64,000 nt of DNA, taken from NCBI RefSeq assembly GCF_041381155.1, contig NC_091142.1, positions 27,231,963 through 27,295,962 of the forward strand, written 5' to 3'. A program made the position numbers and the translations under genes. Of this stretch, positions 47,603 through 60,352 are shown one piece after another (positions within the stretch are counted from its first letter, which is position 1; the number at the start of each line of letters is the position of its first letter). The notes beneath the pieces were generated by a model. It was not told the origin of the DNA. It saw only the letters and a program-made list of their open reading frames with translations, and did not search any database. This stretch comes from Argopecten irradians (lineage: Eukaryota > Mollusca > Bivalvia > Pectinida > Pectinidae).

Positions 47603-50600
47603 TAGATATTAGACCTATACTGTCAGTCCTGATATGTACAGTAGACCTATACTGTCAGTCCTGATGTGTACAGTAGACCTATACTGTCAGTCCTGATGTG
47701 TACAGTAGGTCTATACTGTCAGTCCTGATGTGTACAGTAGGTCTATACTGTCAGTCCTGATGTGTACAGTAGGTCTATACTGTCAGTCCTGATGTGTACA
47801 GTAGGTCTATACTGTCAGTCCTGATGTGTACAGTAGACCTATACTGTCAGTCCTGATGTGTACAGTAGGTCTATACTGTCAGTCCTGATGTGTACAGTAG
47901 GTCTATACTGTCAGTCCTGATGTGTACAGTAGGTCTATACTGTCAGTCCTGATGTGTACAGTAGTCTATACTGTCAGTCCTGATGTGTACAGTAGGTCTA
48001 TACTGTCAGTCCTGATGTGTACAGTAGGTCTATACTGTCAGTCCTGATGTGTACAGTAGATCTATACTGTCAGTCCTGATGTGTACAGTAGGTCTATACT
48101 GTCAGTCCTGATGTGTACAGTAGATCTATACTGTCAGTCCTGATGTGTACAGTAGGTCTATACTGTCAGTCCTGATGTGTACAGTAGGTCTATACTGTCA
48201 GTCCTGATGTGTACAGTAGATCTATACTGTCAGTCCTGATGTGTACAGTAGACCTATACTGTCAGTCCTGATGTGTACAGTAGGTCTATACTGTCAGTCC
48301 TGATGTGTACAGTAGACCTATACTGTCCAGTCCTGATGTGTACAGTAGACCTATACTGTCAGTCCTGATGTGTACAGTAGACCTATACTGTCAGTCCTGA
48401 TGTACTGTACAGTAGACCTATACTGTCAGTCCTGATGTATACAGTAGGTCTATACTGTCAGTCCTGATGTATACAGTAGACCTATACTGTCAGTCCTGAT
48501 GTGTACAGTACCTATACTGTCAGTATACCTATACTGTCAGTCCTGATGTGTACAGTAGGTCTATACTGTCAGTCCTGATGTGTACAGTAGGTCTATACTG
48601 TCAGTCCTGATGTGTACAGTAGACCTATACTGTCAGTCCTGATGTGTACAGTAGGTCTATACTGTCAGTCCTGATGTGTACAGTAGGTCTATACTGTCAG
48701 TCCTGATGTGTACAGTAGGTCTATACTGTCAGTCCTGATGTGTACAGTAGGTCTATACTGTCAGTCCTGATGTGTACAGTAGACCTATACTGTCAGTCCT
48801 GATGTGTACAGTAGGTCTATACTGTCAGTCCTGATGTGTACAGTAGTCTATACTGTCAGTCCTGATGTGTACAGTAGGTCTATACTGTCAGTCCTGATGT
48901 GTACAGTAGGTCTATACTGTCAGTCCTGATGTGTACAGTAGTCTATACTGTCAGTCCTGATGTGTACAGTAGGTCTATACTGTCAGTCCTGATGTATACA
49001 GTAGACCTATACTGTCAGTCCTGATGTGTACAGTAGACCTATACTGTCAGTCCTGATGTGTACAGTAGGTCTATACTGTCAGTCCTGATGTGTACAGTAG
49101 ACCTATACTGTCAGTCCTGATGTGTACAGTAGGTCTATACTGTCAGTCCTGATGTATACAGTAGACCTATACTGTCAGTCCTGATGTATACAGTAGACCT
49201 ATACTGTCAGTCCTGATGTGTACAGTAGGTCTATACTGTCAGTCCTGATGTGTACAGTAGACCTATACTGTCAGTCCTGATGTGTACAGTAGGTCTATAC
49301 TGTCAGTCCTGATGTGTACAGTAGGTCTATACTGTCAGTCCTGATGTGTACAGTAGACCTATACTGTCAGTCCTGATGTGTACAGTAGGTCTATACTGTC
49401 AGTCCTGATGTGTACAGTAGACCTATACTGTCAGTCCTGATGTACAGTAGCTATACTGTCAGTCCTGATGTGTACAGTAGTCTATACTGTCAGTCCTGAT
49501 GTGTACAGTATACCTATACTGTCAGTCCTGATGTGTACAGTAGGTCTATACTGTCAGTCCTGATGTGTACAGTAGGTCTATACTGTCAGTCCTGATGTGT
49601 ACAGTAGGTCTATACTGTCAGTCCTGATGTGTACAGTAGTCTATACTGTCAGTCCTGATGTGTACAGTAGGTCTATACTGTCAGTCCTGATGTGTACAGT
49701 AGGTCTATACTGTCAGTCCTGATGTGTACAGTAGACCTATACTGTCAGTCCTGATGTGTACAGTAGGTCTATACTGTCAGTCCTGATGTGTACAGTAGAC
49801 CTATACTGTCAGTCCTGATGTGTACAGTAGGTCTATACTGTCAGTCCTGATGTGTACAGTAGTCTATACTGTCAGTCCTGATGTGTACAGTAGACCTATA
49901 CTGTCAGTCCTGATGTGTACAGTAGACCTATACTGTCAGTCCTGATGTGTACAGTAGACCTATACTGTCAGTCCTGATGTGTACAGTAGGTCTATACTGT
50001 CAGTCCTGATGTGTACAGTAGGCTATACTGTCAGTCCTGATGTTGTACAGTAGACCTATACTGTCAGTCCTGATGTATACAGTAGGTCTATACTGTCAGT
50101 CCTGATGTGTACAGTAGACCTATACTGTCAGTCCTGATGTGTACAGTAGGTCTATACTGTCAGTCCTGATGTGTACAGTAGGTCTATACTGTCAGTCCTG
50201 ATGTGTACAGTAGGTCTATACTGTCAGTCCTGATGTGTACAGTAGGTCTATACTGTCAGTCCTGATGTGTACAGTAGGTCTATACTGTCAGTCCTGATGT
50301 GTACAGTAGGTCTATACTGTCAGTCCTGATGTGTACAGTAGGTCTATACTGTCAGTCCTGATGTGTACAGTAGGTCTATACTGTCAGTCCTGATGTGTAC
50401 AGTAGAGGTCTATACTGTCAGTCCTGATGTGTACAGTAGGTCTATACTGTCAGTCCTGATGTGTACAGTAGGTCTATACTGTCAGTCCTGATGTGTACAG
50501 TAGACCTATACTGTCAGTCCTGATGTGTACAGTAGGTCTATACTGTCAGTCCTGATGTGTACAGTAGGTCTATACTGTCAGTCCTGATGTGTACAGTAGG

Positions 50601-53600
50601 TCTATACTGTCAGTCCTGATGTGTACAGTAGGTCTATACTGTCAGTCCTGAGCTATACTACAGTGAGGTCTATACTGTCAGTCCTGATGTGTACAGTAGG
50701 TCTATACTGTCAGTCCTGATGTGTACAGTAGATCTATACTGTCAGTCCTGATGTGTACAGTAGGTCTATACTGTCAGTCCTGATGTGTACAGTAGACCTA
50801 TACTGTCAGTCCTGATGTGTACAGTAGACCTATACTGTCAGTCCTGATGTGTACAGTAGACCTATACTGTCAGTCCTGATGTGTACAGTAGGTCTATACT
50901 GTCAGTCCTGATGTGTACAGTAGGTCTATACTGTCAGTCCTGTTGTGTACAGTAGGTCTATACTGTCAGTCCTGATGTGTACAGTAGGTCTATACTGTCA
51001 GTCCTGATGTGTACAGTAGACCTATACTGTCAGTCCTGATGTGTACAGTAGGTCTATACTGTCAGTCCTGATGTGTACAGTAGGTCTATACTGTCAGTCC
51101 TGATGTGTACAGTAGACCTATACTGTCAGTCCTGATGTGTACAGTAAGTCTATACTGTCAGTCCTGATGTGTACAGTAGGTCTATACTGTCAGTCCTGAT
51201 GTATACAGTAGACCTATACTGTCAGTCCTGATGTGTACAGTAGACCTATACTGTCAGTCCTGATGTGTACAGTAGGTCTATACTGTCAGTCCTGATGTGT
51301 ACAGTAGGTCTATACTGTCAGTCCTGATGTGTACAGTAGGTCTATACTGTCAGTCCTGATGTGTACAGTAGACCTATACTGTCAGTCCTGATGTATACAG
51401 TAGGTCTATACTGTCAGTCCTGATGTGTACAGTAGGTCTATACTGTCAGTCCTGATGTGTACAGTAGACCTATACTGTCAGTCCTGATGTGTACAGTAGG
51501 TCTATACTGTCAGTCCTGATGTGTACAGTAGGTCTATACTGTCAGTCCTGATGTGTACAGTAGGTCTATACTGTCAGTCCTGATGTGTACAGTAGGTCTA
51601 TACTGTCAGTCCTGATGTGTACAGTAGGTCTATACTGTCAGTCCTGATGTGTACAGTAGGTCTATACTGTCAGTCCTGATGTGTACAGTAGGTCTATACT
51701 GTCAGTCCTGATGTGTACAGTAGGTCTATACTGTCAGTCCTGATGTGTACAGTAGATCTATACTGTCAGTCCTGATGTGTACAGTAGGTCTATACTGTCA
51801 GTCCTGTTGTGTACAGTAGACCTATACTGTCAGTCCTGTTGTGTACAGTAGGTCTATACTGTCAGTCCTGATGTGTACAGTAGGTCTATACTGTCAGTCC
51901 TGATGTGTACAGTAGACCTATACTGTCAGTCCTGATGTGTACAGTAGGTCTATACTGTCAGTCCTGATGTGTACAGTAGGTCTATACTGTCAGTCCTGAT
52001 GTGTACAGTAGACCTATACTGTCAGTCCTGATGTGTACAGTAGCTATACTGTCAGTCCTGATGTGTACAGTAGATCTATACTGTCAGTCCTGATGTGTAC
52101 AGTAGATCTATACTGTCAGTCCTGATGTGTACAGTAGTCTATACTGTCAGTCCTGATGTGTACAGTAGATCTATACTGTCAGTCCTGATGTGTACAGTAG
52201 ATCTATACTGTCAGTCCTGATGTGTACAGTAGTCTATACTGTCAGTCCTGATGTGTACAGTAGATCTATACTGTCAGTCCTGATGTGTACAGTAGATCTA
52301 TACTGTCAGTCCTTGATGTGTACAGTAGGTCTATACTGTCAGTCCTGATGTGTACAGTAGGTCTATACTGTCAGTCCTGATGTGTACAGTAGACCTATAC
52401 TGTCAGTCCTGATGTGTACAGTAGGTCTATACTGTCAGTCCTGATGTGTACAGTAGGTCTATACTGTCAGTCCTGATGTGTACAGTAAGTCTATACTGTC
52501 AGTCCTGATGTGTACAGTAGGTCTATACTGTCAGTCCTGATGTGTACAGTAAGTCTATACTGTCAGTCCTGATGTGTACAGTAGTCTATACTGTCAGTCC
52601 TGATGTGTACAGTAGCTATACTGTCAGTCCTGATGTGTACAGTAGGTCTATACTGTCAGTCCTGATGTGTACAGTAGGTCTATACTGTCAGTCCTGATGT
52701 GTACAGTAGGTCTATACTGTCAGTCCTGATGTGTACAGTAGACCTATACTGTCAGTCCTGATGTGTACAGTAGGTCTATACTGTCAGTCCTGATGTGTAC
52801 AGTAGGTCTATACTGTCAGTCCTGATGTGTACAGTAGGTCTATACTGTCAGTCCTGATGTGTACAGTAGGTCTATACTGTCAGTCCTGATGTATACAGTA
52901 GACCTATACTGTCAGTCCTGATGTATACAGTAGACCTATACTGTCAGTCCTGATGTATACAGTAGGTCTATACTGTCAGTCCTGATGTGTACAGTAGACC
53001 TATACTGTCAGTCCTGATGTATACAGTAGGTCTATACTGTCAGTCCTGATGTGTACAGTAGGTCTATACTGTCAGTCCTGATGTATACAGTAGACCTATA
53101 CTGTCAGTCCTGATGTGTACAGTAGGTCTATACTGTCAGTCCTGATGTGTACAGTAGACCTATACTGTCAGTCCTGATGTGTACAGTAGACCTATACTGT
53201 CAGTCCTGATGTGTACAGTAGTCTATACTGTCAGTCCTGATGTGTACAGTAGAGGTCTATACTGTCAGTCCTGATGTGTACAGTAGACCTATACTGTCAG
53301 TCCTGATGTGTACAGTAGGTCTATACTGTCAGTCCTGATGTATACTGTACAGTAGACCTATACTGTCAGTCCTGATGTGTACAGTAGGTCTATACTGTCA
53401 GTCCTGATGTATACAGTAGACCTATACTGTCAGTCCTGATGTGTACAGTAGGTCTATACTGTCAGTCCTGATGTATACAGTAGACCTATACTGTCAGTCC
53501 TGATGTGTACAGTAGTCTATACTGTCAGTCCTGATGTGTACAGTAGCTATACTGTCAGTCCTGATGTGTACAGTAGGTCTATACTGTCAGTCCTGATGTG

Positions 53601-54520
53601 TAGAGTAGTCTATACTGTCAGTGTCTGATGTGTACAGTAGGTCTATACTGTCAGTCCTGATGTGTACAGTAGGTCTATACTGTCAGTCCTGATGTGTACG
53701 TAGCTATCTGTCAGTCCTGATGTGTACAGTAGGTCTATACTGTCAGTCCTGATGTGTAGTAGACCTATACTGTCGTCAGTTGATGTGTACAGATAGGTCT
53801 ATACGCAGTCCTGATGTGTACAGTAGGTTATACTGTCAGTCCTGATGTGTACAGTAGGTCTATACTGTCAGTCCTGATGTGTACAGTAGACCTATACTGT
53901 CAGTCCTGATGTGTACAGTAGACCTATACTGTCAGTCCTGATGTGTACAGTAGGTCTATACTGTCAGTCCTGATGTGTACAGTAGGTCTATACTGTCAGT
54001 CCTGATGTGTACAGTAGGTCTATACTGTCAGTCCTGATGTGTACAGTAGGTCTATACTGTCAGTCCTGATGTGTACAGTAGGTCTATACTGTCAGTCCTG
54101 TTGTGTACAGTAGGTCTATACTGTCAGTCCTGTTAACGTTGTGTACAGTAGACCTATACTGTCAGTCCTGATGTGTACAGTAGGTCTATACTGTCAGTCC
54201 TGATGTGTACAGTAGACCTATACTGTCAGTCCTGATGTGTACAGTAGGTCTATACTGTCAGTCCTGATGTGTACAGTAGGTCTATACTGTCAGTCCTGAT
54301 GTGTACAGTAGACCTATACTGTCAGTCCTGATGTGTACAGTAGACCTATACTGTCAGTCCTGATGTGTACAGTAGGTCTATACTGTCAGTCCTGATGTGT
54401 ACAGTAGACCTATACTGTCAGTCCTGATGTGTACAGTAGGTCTATACTGTCAGTCCTGATGTCAGTCTGATGTGTACAGTAGACCTATACTGTCAGTCCT
54501 GATGTGTACAGTAGGTTTGT
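47603..54520. repeat. 32-bp satellite, roughly 215 copies (6.9 kb)
   Basis: The monomer is TACTGTCAGTCCTGATG followed by TGTACAGTAGGTCTA (32 bp). The last part occurs mainly as TAGGTCTA or TAGACCTA, with rarer TAGATCTA, TAGTCTA and TAGCTA. A second variable site is GTGTACAG or GTATACAG. TACTGT and ACAGTA are complementary, so each monomer can form a 6-bp stem with a 14-base loop. A noisy patch with many indels lies at 53590-53830. All frames contain stops. The array sits between the putative first exon and the coding exons of the J-domain gene. Confidence 0.97.
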
Positions 54521-54624
54521 ACTATCAGTTTGAATGTGTACATGGAGTGGTCCTATGCCTACTGTCTGAACATATTTATAGTCCTGTAGATAAGCAGGTA
54601 AGGAGTTTGATTACATTGATTATA

Positions 54625-54912
54625 AAGTATGTTAAAACAAAATATAGTAAGTACTTAATGTAATATTATAATGTAGATTTATAAAACAAAATATAGTAAG
54701 TACTTAATGTAATATTATAATGTAGTTTTATAAAACAAAATATAGTAAGTACTTAATGTAATATTATAATGTAGTTTTATAAAACTTAATGTAATATTAT
54801 AATGTAGTTTTATAAAACAAAATATAGTAAGTACTTAATGTAATATTATAATGTAGTTTTATAAAACAAAATATAGAAAGTACTTAATGTAATATTATAA
54901 TGTAGTTTTATA
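54625..54912. repeat. AT-rich tandem repeat, about 49 bp x 6
   Basis: AAAACAAAATATAGTAAGTA, then CTTAATGTAATATTATAATG, then TAGTTTTAT repeats about six times, with one shortened unit near 54780. Confidence 0.9.
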
Positions 54913-55242
54913 TTTGTATGATAAAAATATACATGAGGTAGCTTGCAGATCATGTTTCTCAATTCTTGAATTTGTATACATAAAAAATACATTTTTGTGT
55001 AACTTAGATTTTCGATTAATCAGTTATTGAATATTTTAATCAGTGATCAGGTCAGTTGAGGTTCATCTTGTTGTAAAATTATCTAGATAAGTGTGCATCA
55101 TCATGATGCAGTGATTAATTAAGATTAATTAATGATTACATAATTCATTAATACCATGTGTATAATACACTTTCAGGGCTGCATGGTAAATCAGGTGAAT
55201 ATGAGATATCCAGGATGAAGACCTGATTATTTACCTTCAGTA

Positions 55243-58200
55243 ATGATCCTGCATTTCATTCGACGTCCAGAATGCTGTCAGTATTCCAAACTCCAAAGAC
55301 TTTATCAACTTTTCGCCCAAAACAAGACTAAGAGGCTGTATGTTGTCGGGACTGGACACAACAACTGGTGCCAAAATATATGTTTATGGAATATGACTCG
55401 CACCTATAATGCAGCCTCCAAAATACATGGATTATGCATCCTATCATCTTCCAGTTTACAGTTACATATACCATGTAGGAGTTTCAGTCAGTTTTCGGGA
55501 AAACAGAAGGACTATTACAAGATTCTGAATCTCAGTTCAAATGCAAGTGCCTCCGAGATAAAATCAGCCTATTTCACGTTATCTAAGAAGTACCACCCAG
55601 ATATGAATGAAGGTATCAGTAGTGCTGCCTTTCTGGATGTAGTGGAAGCATATGAAGTTTTAGGCAATGAAAACAAGAGACATAAATATGACAGTTCATT
55701 ATTCTACAATCCTACATATCGGAAACACCCAGCACCACCTTGGTCTGACAACAAGTTTGACCAATACAGTCGACAAGCAGAGAGATATGTTGAGCATCCC
55801 TGGGTGGGAGACGATGAATGGGGTTTTAAAGACCATTCTAAAAGGTGGTGCAAGTTTAATTAAGTTTCTAATAACCATTTGTCCATTTAACTAGTAGTGC
55901 CCCTTTAAAAACTTCTGTGAGTTTTCAAAATATTATGAATATATGTGGCCTAGTAGATATTTTACAAAGAAATTGCACTGCCTTCTAAATGTAAAAACTC
56001 ATCTTTTGGAGTTTTGCATTTTTAGGTCACCTGAGATGAAGTCTCAGGTGACCTATTCTAATTGCCTTTTGTCCGTTATTGTGCGTCATGCATCGTCCGT
56101 CAAATAGCGATAAACAATTTACATTTTCGACATCTTCTCCAAAACTGCTGAAACAGATTTGTTGAAATTTTGTAGAAATGTTTCATGGCCAAAGATCAGC
56201 CAAAATTGTAAAATATATGGTCCCAGCCTCCCAAGGGCCTCAGCAGTCGGGCCAAAAGTGGTCAAATAGGCTAAAACTCCAAAAATCATCATCTCAAATT
56301 CAAGAAATGGTAAAATTACATACTCTATATAGATGGAAGGGTCATAAGGTCCTTTACAAAAATTGTGAATTATATGATCCTGAGGTCCCTGTTTCCCCCT
56401 GGGGAGTGGGTCAAGTTTACTATAGTTCATATAGGGAAAACACATTTTTGAGCATTATTTGGTCATTTTTTATAGGAAATAAGTCAATTATTGTCAGAAT
56501 TATCAGTATGAATGGCTATTGAATCATATGAACAATTTTTCCACGACTGACACCCAGGGGCCTGAGGGGTGGGGCCAAAAGGGGTCAAAAGGGTAAAACT
56601 TCAAAAATCTTCTTCTGAAATTCCAGAAATGAGTGAATCAATTACTCTTCGTGGATGGAAATGTCCTAAGGTCCTTCACAGAAATTGTGAATTATATTAC
56701 TCTGGAGTTTTACGTTTCCCCTCGGGGAAGGGGTCAAGTTTACTATAGTTTATATAGGAAAAACACAATTTTGAGCATTATTTGGTCATTTGTTATTGGA
56801 AATGAGTCAAATTTTGTTAGAATAATTAGTCTGAGCTAGATAGTATTTTAACATCATATCCATATTGGTCCTGGCTGCCTCTCTAGGGGCCACAGGGGCA
56901 TGGTCAAAAGGTGTCAAAATGGCTAAAATTTCAAAAATTTTCTACTGAATTCACATATTTGATGTAACCAGATACTCTTCATATATTAAAAGGTCTTAAG
57001 GCCCTTTATAAAAAAAAAATGTGAATTTCATGGCCCTGGTATTACAGATTTCCTCCTTGGTAGGGGGTCAAATTTTGCTAATTTGAAATGAGTCAAACTT
57101 GGTTTATAATTTTCTAATTGAAATTAGAAATTCCGAGTCGTTAACTTCTTGAGTATCGTTATAATTCAATCTAATTAGAATTATTAGACTTGTAATTCCG
57201 CTCCCACTACGATACTCTACGTTACGCTTCAGAAGGTAACATAGAGTATCGTAGTGGGAGCAGAATTACAAGTCTAATTTTAATTAGATTGGGTTAGAAT
57301 TATTAGACTGAGATAGCAATTTAACATCATTTTCATATTGGTGCTGGCTGACCCCAGGGACCAACAGGGCGGGCCAAACGGGATCAAAATGACTAAAATT
57401 TTTAAAAAAATCTTCTTTTGATATTCAGAAATGTGATGGAAACAAATACTCTCCAAAGTCGAATTTATGAAATCACTGATTGATTTCAAGGGCCTGATAG
57501 GCCGATATATATATTGTTTTTATGTCTTTGTTTAATTCTGTATCCAAACTCAGGTGACCGCTAAGGTCCATGGGCCTCTTGTATAGATTTATTATTGAAA
57601 ACATCTTGAAAAAAATAAAGGTCACATTGCACCCTGACCTTATGGTAAATGTATAGCTTTTGTGAAATATTTGAGATACCATATTTGACTCAATAAGCAC
57701 TCAGGGCATTTAAAAAATTGACAAATGAAGGGTGTTTAATAAGACCAAAATTAGGCTAATTATTCACAAAATAAATGTATATAGAAAGCTATTAAACATT
57801 TTACGGAAGAAATCAAGAAGAAAAACTTACACAGTGGTCATGATTTAGTAATTTAAATGAAAAAGGGAGGGGGTTGGACTTAAAAAGACAAGGACGTTAT
57901 TAGGTCGAATACGGTAATTTACATTTATTTTAGACAGACTTGGTGCAATATAAATAATTAAATGACATACATGTGCATGACAGCTACCATTTGATAACTA
58001 ATATTCTTGCTCAGTAAGTCAAGCGCTTATTAGAAGTATTATGTATTGGTCTGTTAAGAGAAATTTTCAGAGTTTAATACATGTATGACGTTTTCATAAA
58101 ATGTGGTTGTCATCTTATCAACTGAAAGATTGTCAGCATGTGAAAAAAAACTATTGGTGTCTGATTAGATATTGGAAATTGTAAAAAAGTCTTAAACAAG

Positions 58201-59159
58201 TTGATTATGTATATACATAATGCTTTTAACATATATTATGAACAGTTTTATATGCACGTCTCTGTAATAAGGTTATTTGAACAGAAGCATAAACAACTTA
58301 ATAGGTATTACATACCCATGTTAGACTCTTTGTTAGTCAATTCTCAGCTTAGAATTATAGCCGTCATTATAGACTCAAGGGAAATAACTCTGTTATATCA
58401 GAATAGAAAAAACCAGTATCATTGTTTGAAACTACTTTTGTTAGGATGCTGATATGAAACTAGGTAGGAAATTCTGTAATTCTCCTGTACAGTTTGAAGT
58501 ATGATATTTACATAAATATGACTTTTATATCTTTCTGAAACAAAAAATAAAAGTTTCTTAAAAACAAATATAACAGAAGAAAATTCATATCAATTACCTA
58601 AGATAAGGTAAAGTTATAACACCAAACAAATGAAAATTTGCCTGCACAATTTATCTTATCACTGAAAATTCATTTCACTAATTTGGCATCTGGCAGAGTG
58701 ATATAATCAATGAATGTAATCAGTAATTAGGACATGGGCAGGAAACAACATGACCCGCGTTATGAATATCAATATTTGATTTATTTTAAATTAAATTGTT
58801 TAGGAGGTTGCTTAGATGGTTGCTGAAGAAGGAAGGAAACAGATGATATTGAATTGACTACTGAGGGTAGTATATCAATATCATTGTTTAGACAAATATT
58901 ATTTTTCAATAATTATTTCTTCTTTCTTTTCAGTGAACCGAAGAATGAAACCATGAAGGACGCTTTCATGCCTTTTGTCATGCTGGTTCTATCTATTGCA
59001 GTAGTATTTAAAGTTTGTGTGGACTTTGAAAACACCAGCAAGAATAGTAAAATGTATTATCCAACTGTTGACGTGAAAAAGCTAGAAACTGGTGCACTAG
59101 TATTGGTGGGTGATACTTCTAAACAGAAGACTGCAAGCCAAGTTGAAAAGAAGACTTGA
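55243..59159 (+). CDS. mitochondrial J-domain (DnaJ) membrane protein, DNAJC30-like
   Basis: Two coding exons: 55243-55844 and 58934-59159, 275 residues in total. The donor AAAAG|GTGGTG leaves two bases of a codon, and the acceptor TTCTTTTCAG|T supplies the third, so phase fits. Without splicing the first exon would end after only six further residues. The N-terminus is rich in basic residues and ends in PCRSFSQFSGK, typical of a mitochondrial presequence. The J domain spans residues 88-150 with helix II/III motif HPD at 118-120. A Trp/Pro/acidic segment follows, then a membrane segment at 211-230 (AFMPFVMLVLSIAVVFKVCV). J proteins stimulate Hsp70; a J domain plus one C-terminal membrane span in mitochondria resembles DNAJC30, but the match is by layout and not proven. 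An acceptor-like CTTTCAG at about 55176 and short upstream ORFs suggest a spliced 5' UTR. Confidence 0.75.
56024..56054 (-). repeat. 3' terminal hairpin of family C element
   Basis: AGGTCACCTGAGA pairs perfectly with TCTCAGGTGACCT, loop of five bases. The 5' end of the element carries GGTCACCTGAG, matching this stem. Confidence 0.85.
57167..57291. mobile_element. foldback insertion inside the family C element
   Basis: CAATCTAATTAGAATTATTA, GACTTGTAATTC and GCTCCCACTACGATACTCTA pair with TAGAGTATCGTAGTGGGAGC, GAATTACAAGTC and TAATTAGATTG. It interrupts the fourth core unit; TTAGAATTATTAGACT occurs both in the left arm and just right of the insertion. Confidence 0.7.
57677..57916. mobile_element. 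MITE, TACCATATTTGACTCAATAA family
   Basis: The left end TACCATATTTGACTCAATAA pairs with the right end TTATTAGGTCGAATACGGTA. 240 bp, no coding capacity. Confidence 0.65.
58600..58795. mobile_element. decayed copy of the TTAA foldback family
   Basis: ATTTCACTAATTTGGCATCT, GGCAGAGTGATA, ACATGACCCGCGTTATGAAT and TTTGATTTATTTTAAATTAA correspond to one arm of 35812-36120. Termini are lost. It sits just before the second exon of the J-domain gene. Confidence 0.5.
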
Positions 59160-59287
59160 ATTTCCTTGGGAAATAGTTATACATGATATTTGTTCATGTT
59201 TTATTATGAGGAGTTGGCTGTTCTATGATTAGTAATCCATTGGTTAGTTTGGGAATCTGTGTTTTTTAAAAAATGACATAAATTATA

Positions 59288-59515
59288 TACCATATTTGCA
59301 GTAATTAGCACCCCTCCCCTATAAGTGCCCCTCCCCTTTTTTGGAGAAGAGTGTAAGCTATATAAACGCCCCCAATCCCATGGATTTAACAATGTTTTAC
59401 AACATGTGATGCCTCTATATCAGCATTTGCAACTTGCATTTTGGTTCATTAATAAGCTCCCCCCTTCGTTACAATTATTTAAGCATCCTGGGCGCTAATT
59501 ATAGCAAATACGATA
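59288..59515. mobile_element. MITE of the TACCATATTTGC family, copy 2
   Basis: TACCATATTTGCAGTAATTAG pairs with CTAATTATAGCAAATACGATA. It shares GTTACAATTATTTA and CCCATGGATTTAACAATG with copy 1 at 16552-16854. Confidence 0.7.
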
Positions 59516-60099
59516 GGTCAAAGGTTATTAAAAAAACTGCATACATACATGATGTAAGAAATAGTGTTATTAAATATAGTGAATTAGGGGTGCTGATTTT
59601 AATCTAAAGGACTGATAGTCATAAAAACTGTCTACAGTACATACATGTATGTATGAATTGCAGCATATTAGACGATATCTAGAGAAATGCTTAAAAATAG
59701 AGAATGTAAATCTAAGAAATGTATTTGTTGATTTTCTGACGTGTGTTGTTATATTGTATGAAATTTGAGTAAATTTTATTACATGAAATGTTACTCATTT
59801 TTTGTTCTATTTTATTTTTGCATATTGCAGAGTTATCCACTCTTACAGGTAAATAATTATTGTGATATTATGTATTGGATGTGGATATAATATTTTATTT
59901 CAAAGATATGACATAACTTTTATATTCATACTAGTAGTTGAAAAATGCTGCGTGCAATGCTACCGTTTTTGAGTCAAAAATCTACCTCTTTTTGGTCACC
60001 AAAGGTTAACATGTCTGCACTACATTAAACAACATACATAATGACCGAAACCTACCTACAAGGACATATTTATAACTCTTTAATATGCATTGACAGAAT

Positions 60100-60340
60100 A
60101 TATACATGTACTTAAGCCAGGTTATTATGCTGGAATGAATGGCTACAAAGTTTGCTCAGATGAATGATCATGTCATTTATTCAAGGTCACAAAAGTCAAA
60201 TAAGCAAACATATAACCTTATATTGAATTGTGGCAAGCAGGGCTCCATGAATATGAATGATCTACCTTTATGCAAGGTCACAAGGGTTAAATAATTGGCT
60301 AAAAATAACAAAATCTTTTAGCAAATCCTTATTATTTAAG
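60100..60340 (-). mobile_element. family B-like Helentron fragment, left part
   Basis: Reverse-oriented monomers: GCTGGAATGAATGGCTACAA, TTATTCAAGGTCACAAAAGT and AAGGTCACAAGGGTTAAATA correspond to the reverse complement of the family B monomer. The array stops where the reverse transcriptase region begins. Confidence 0.5.
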
Positions 60341-60352
60341 CAAGAGGCTTAG

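Larger units (their letters stand above)
56024..57583 (-). mobile_element. Helentron-like element, family C (intron of the J-domain gene)
   Basis: Minus orientation. The 5' end (right) reads ACAAGAGGCCCATGGACC and AGCGGTCACCTGAG. The core has four units of about 325 bp, recognised by GGGCCAAAAG..GTCAAA and GGCTAAAAC at about 56250, 56570, 56910 and 57370. The 3' end (left) carries the GTCCGTCAAATAG / GTCCGTTATTG segment and a hairpin. Same design as families A and B with an unrelated core. Confidence 0.7.

Noticed and set aside
47603..54520. CRISPR-like regular array
   Set aside because: The units are contiguous 32-bp satellite monomers with no unique spacers, in a eukaryotic genome.
55845..55863. 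J-domain protein ending unspliced with six extra residues (RWCKFN)
   Set aside because: Splicing at 55844 to 58934 keeps phase and adds a membrane segment typical of this kind of J protein, so the read-through stop is less likely; it could exist as an intron-retained form.
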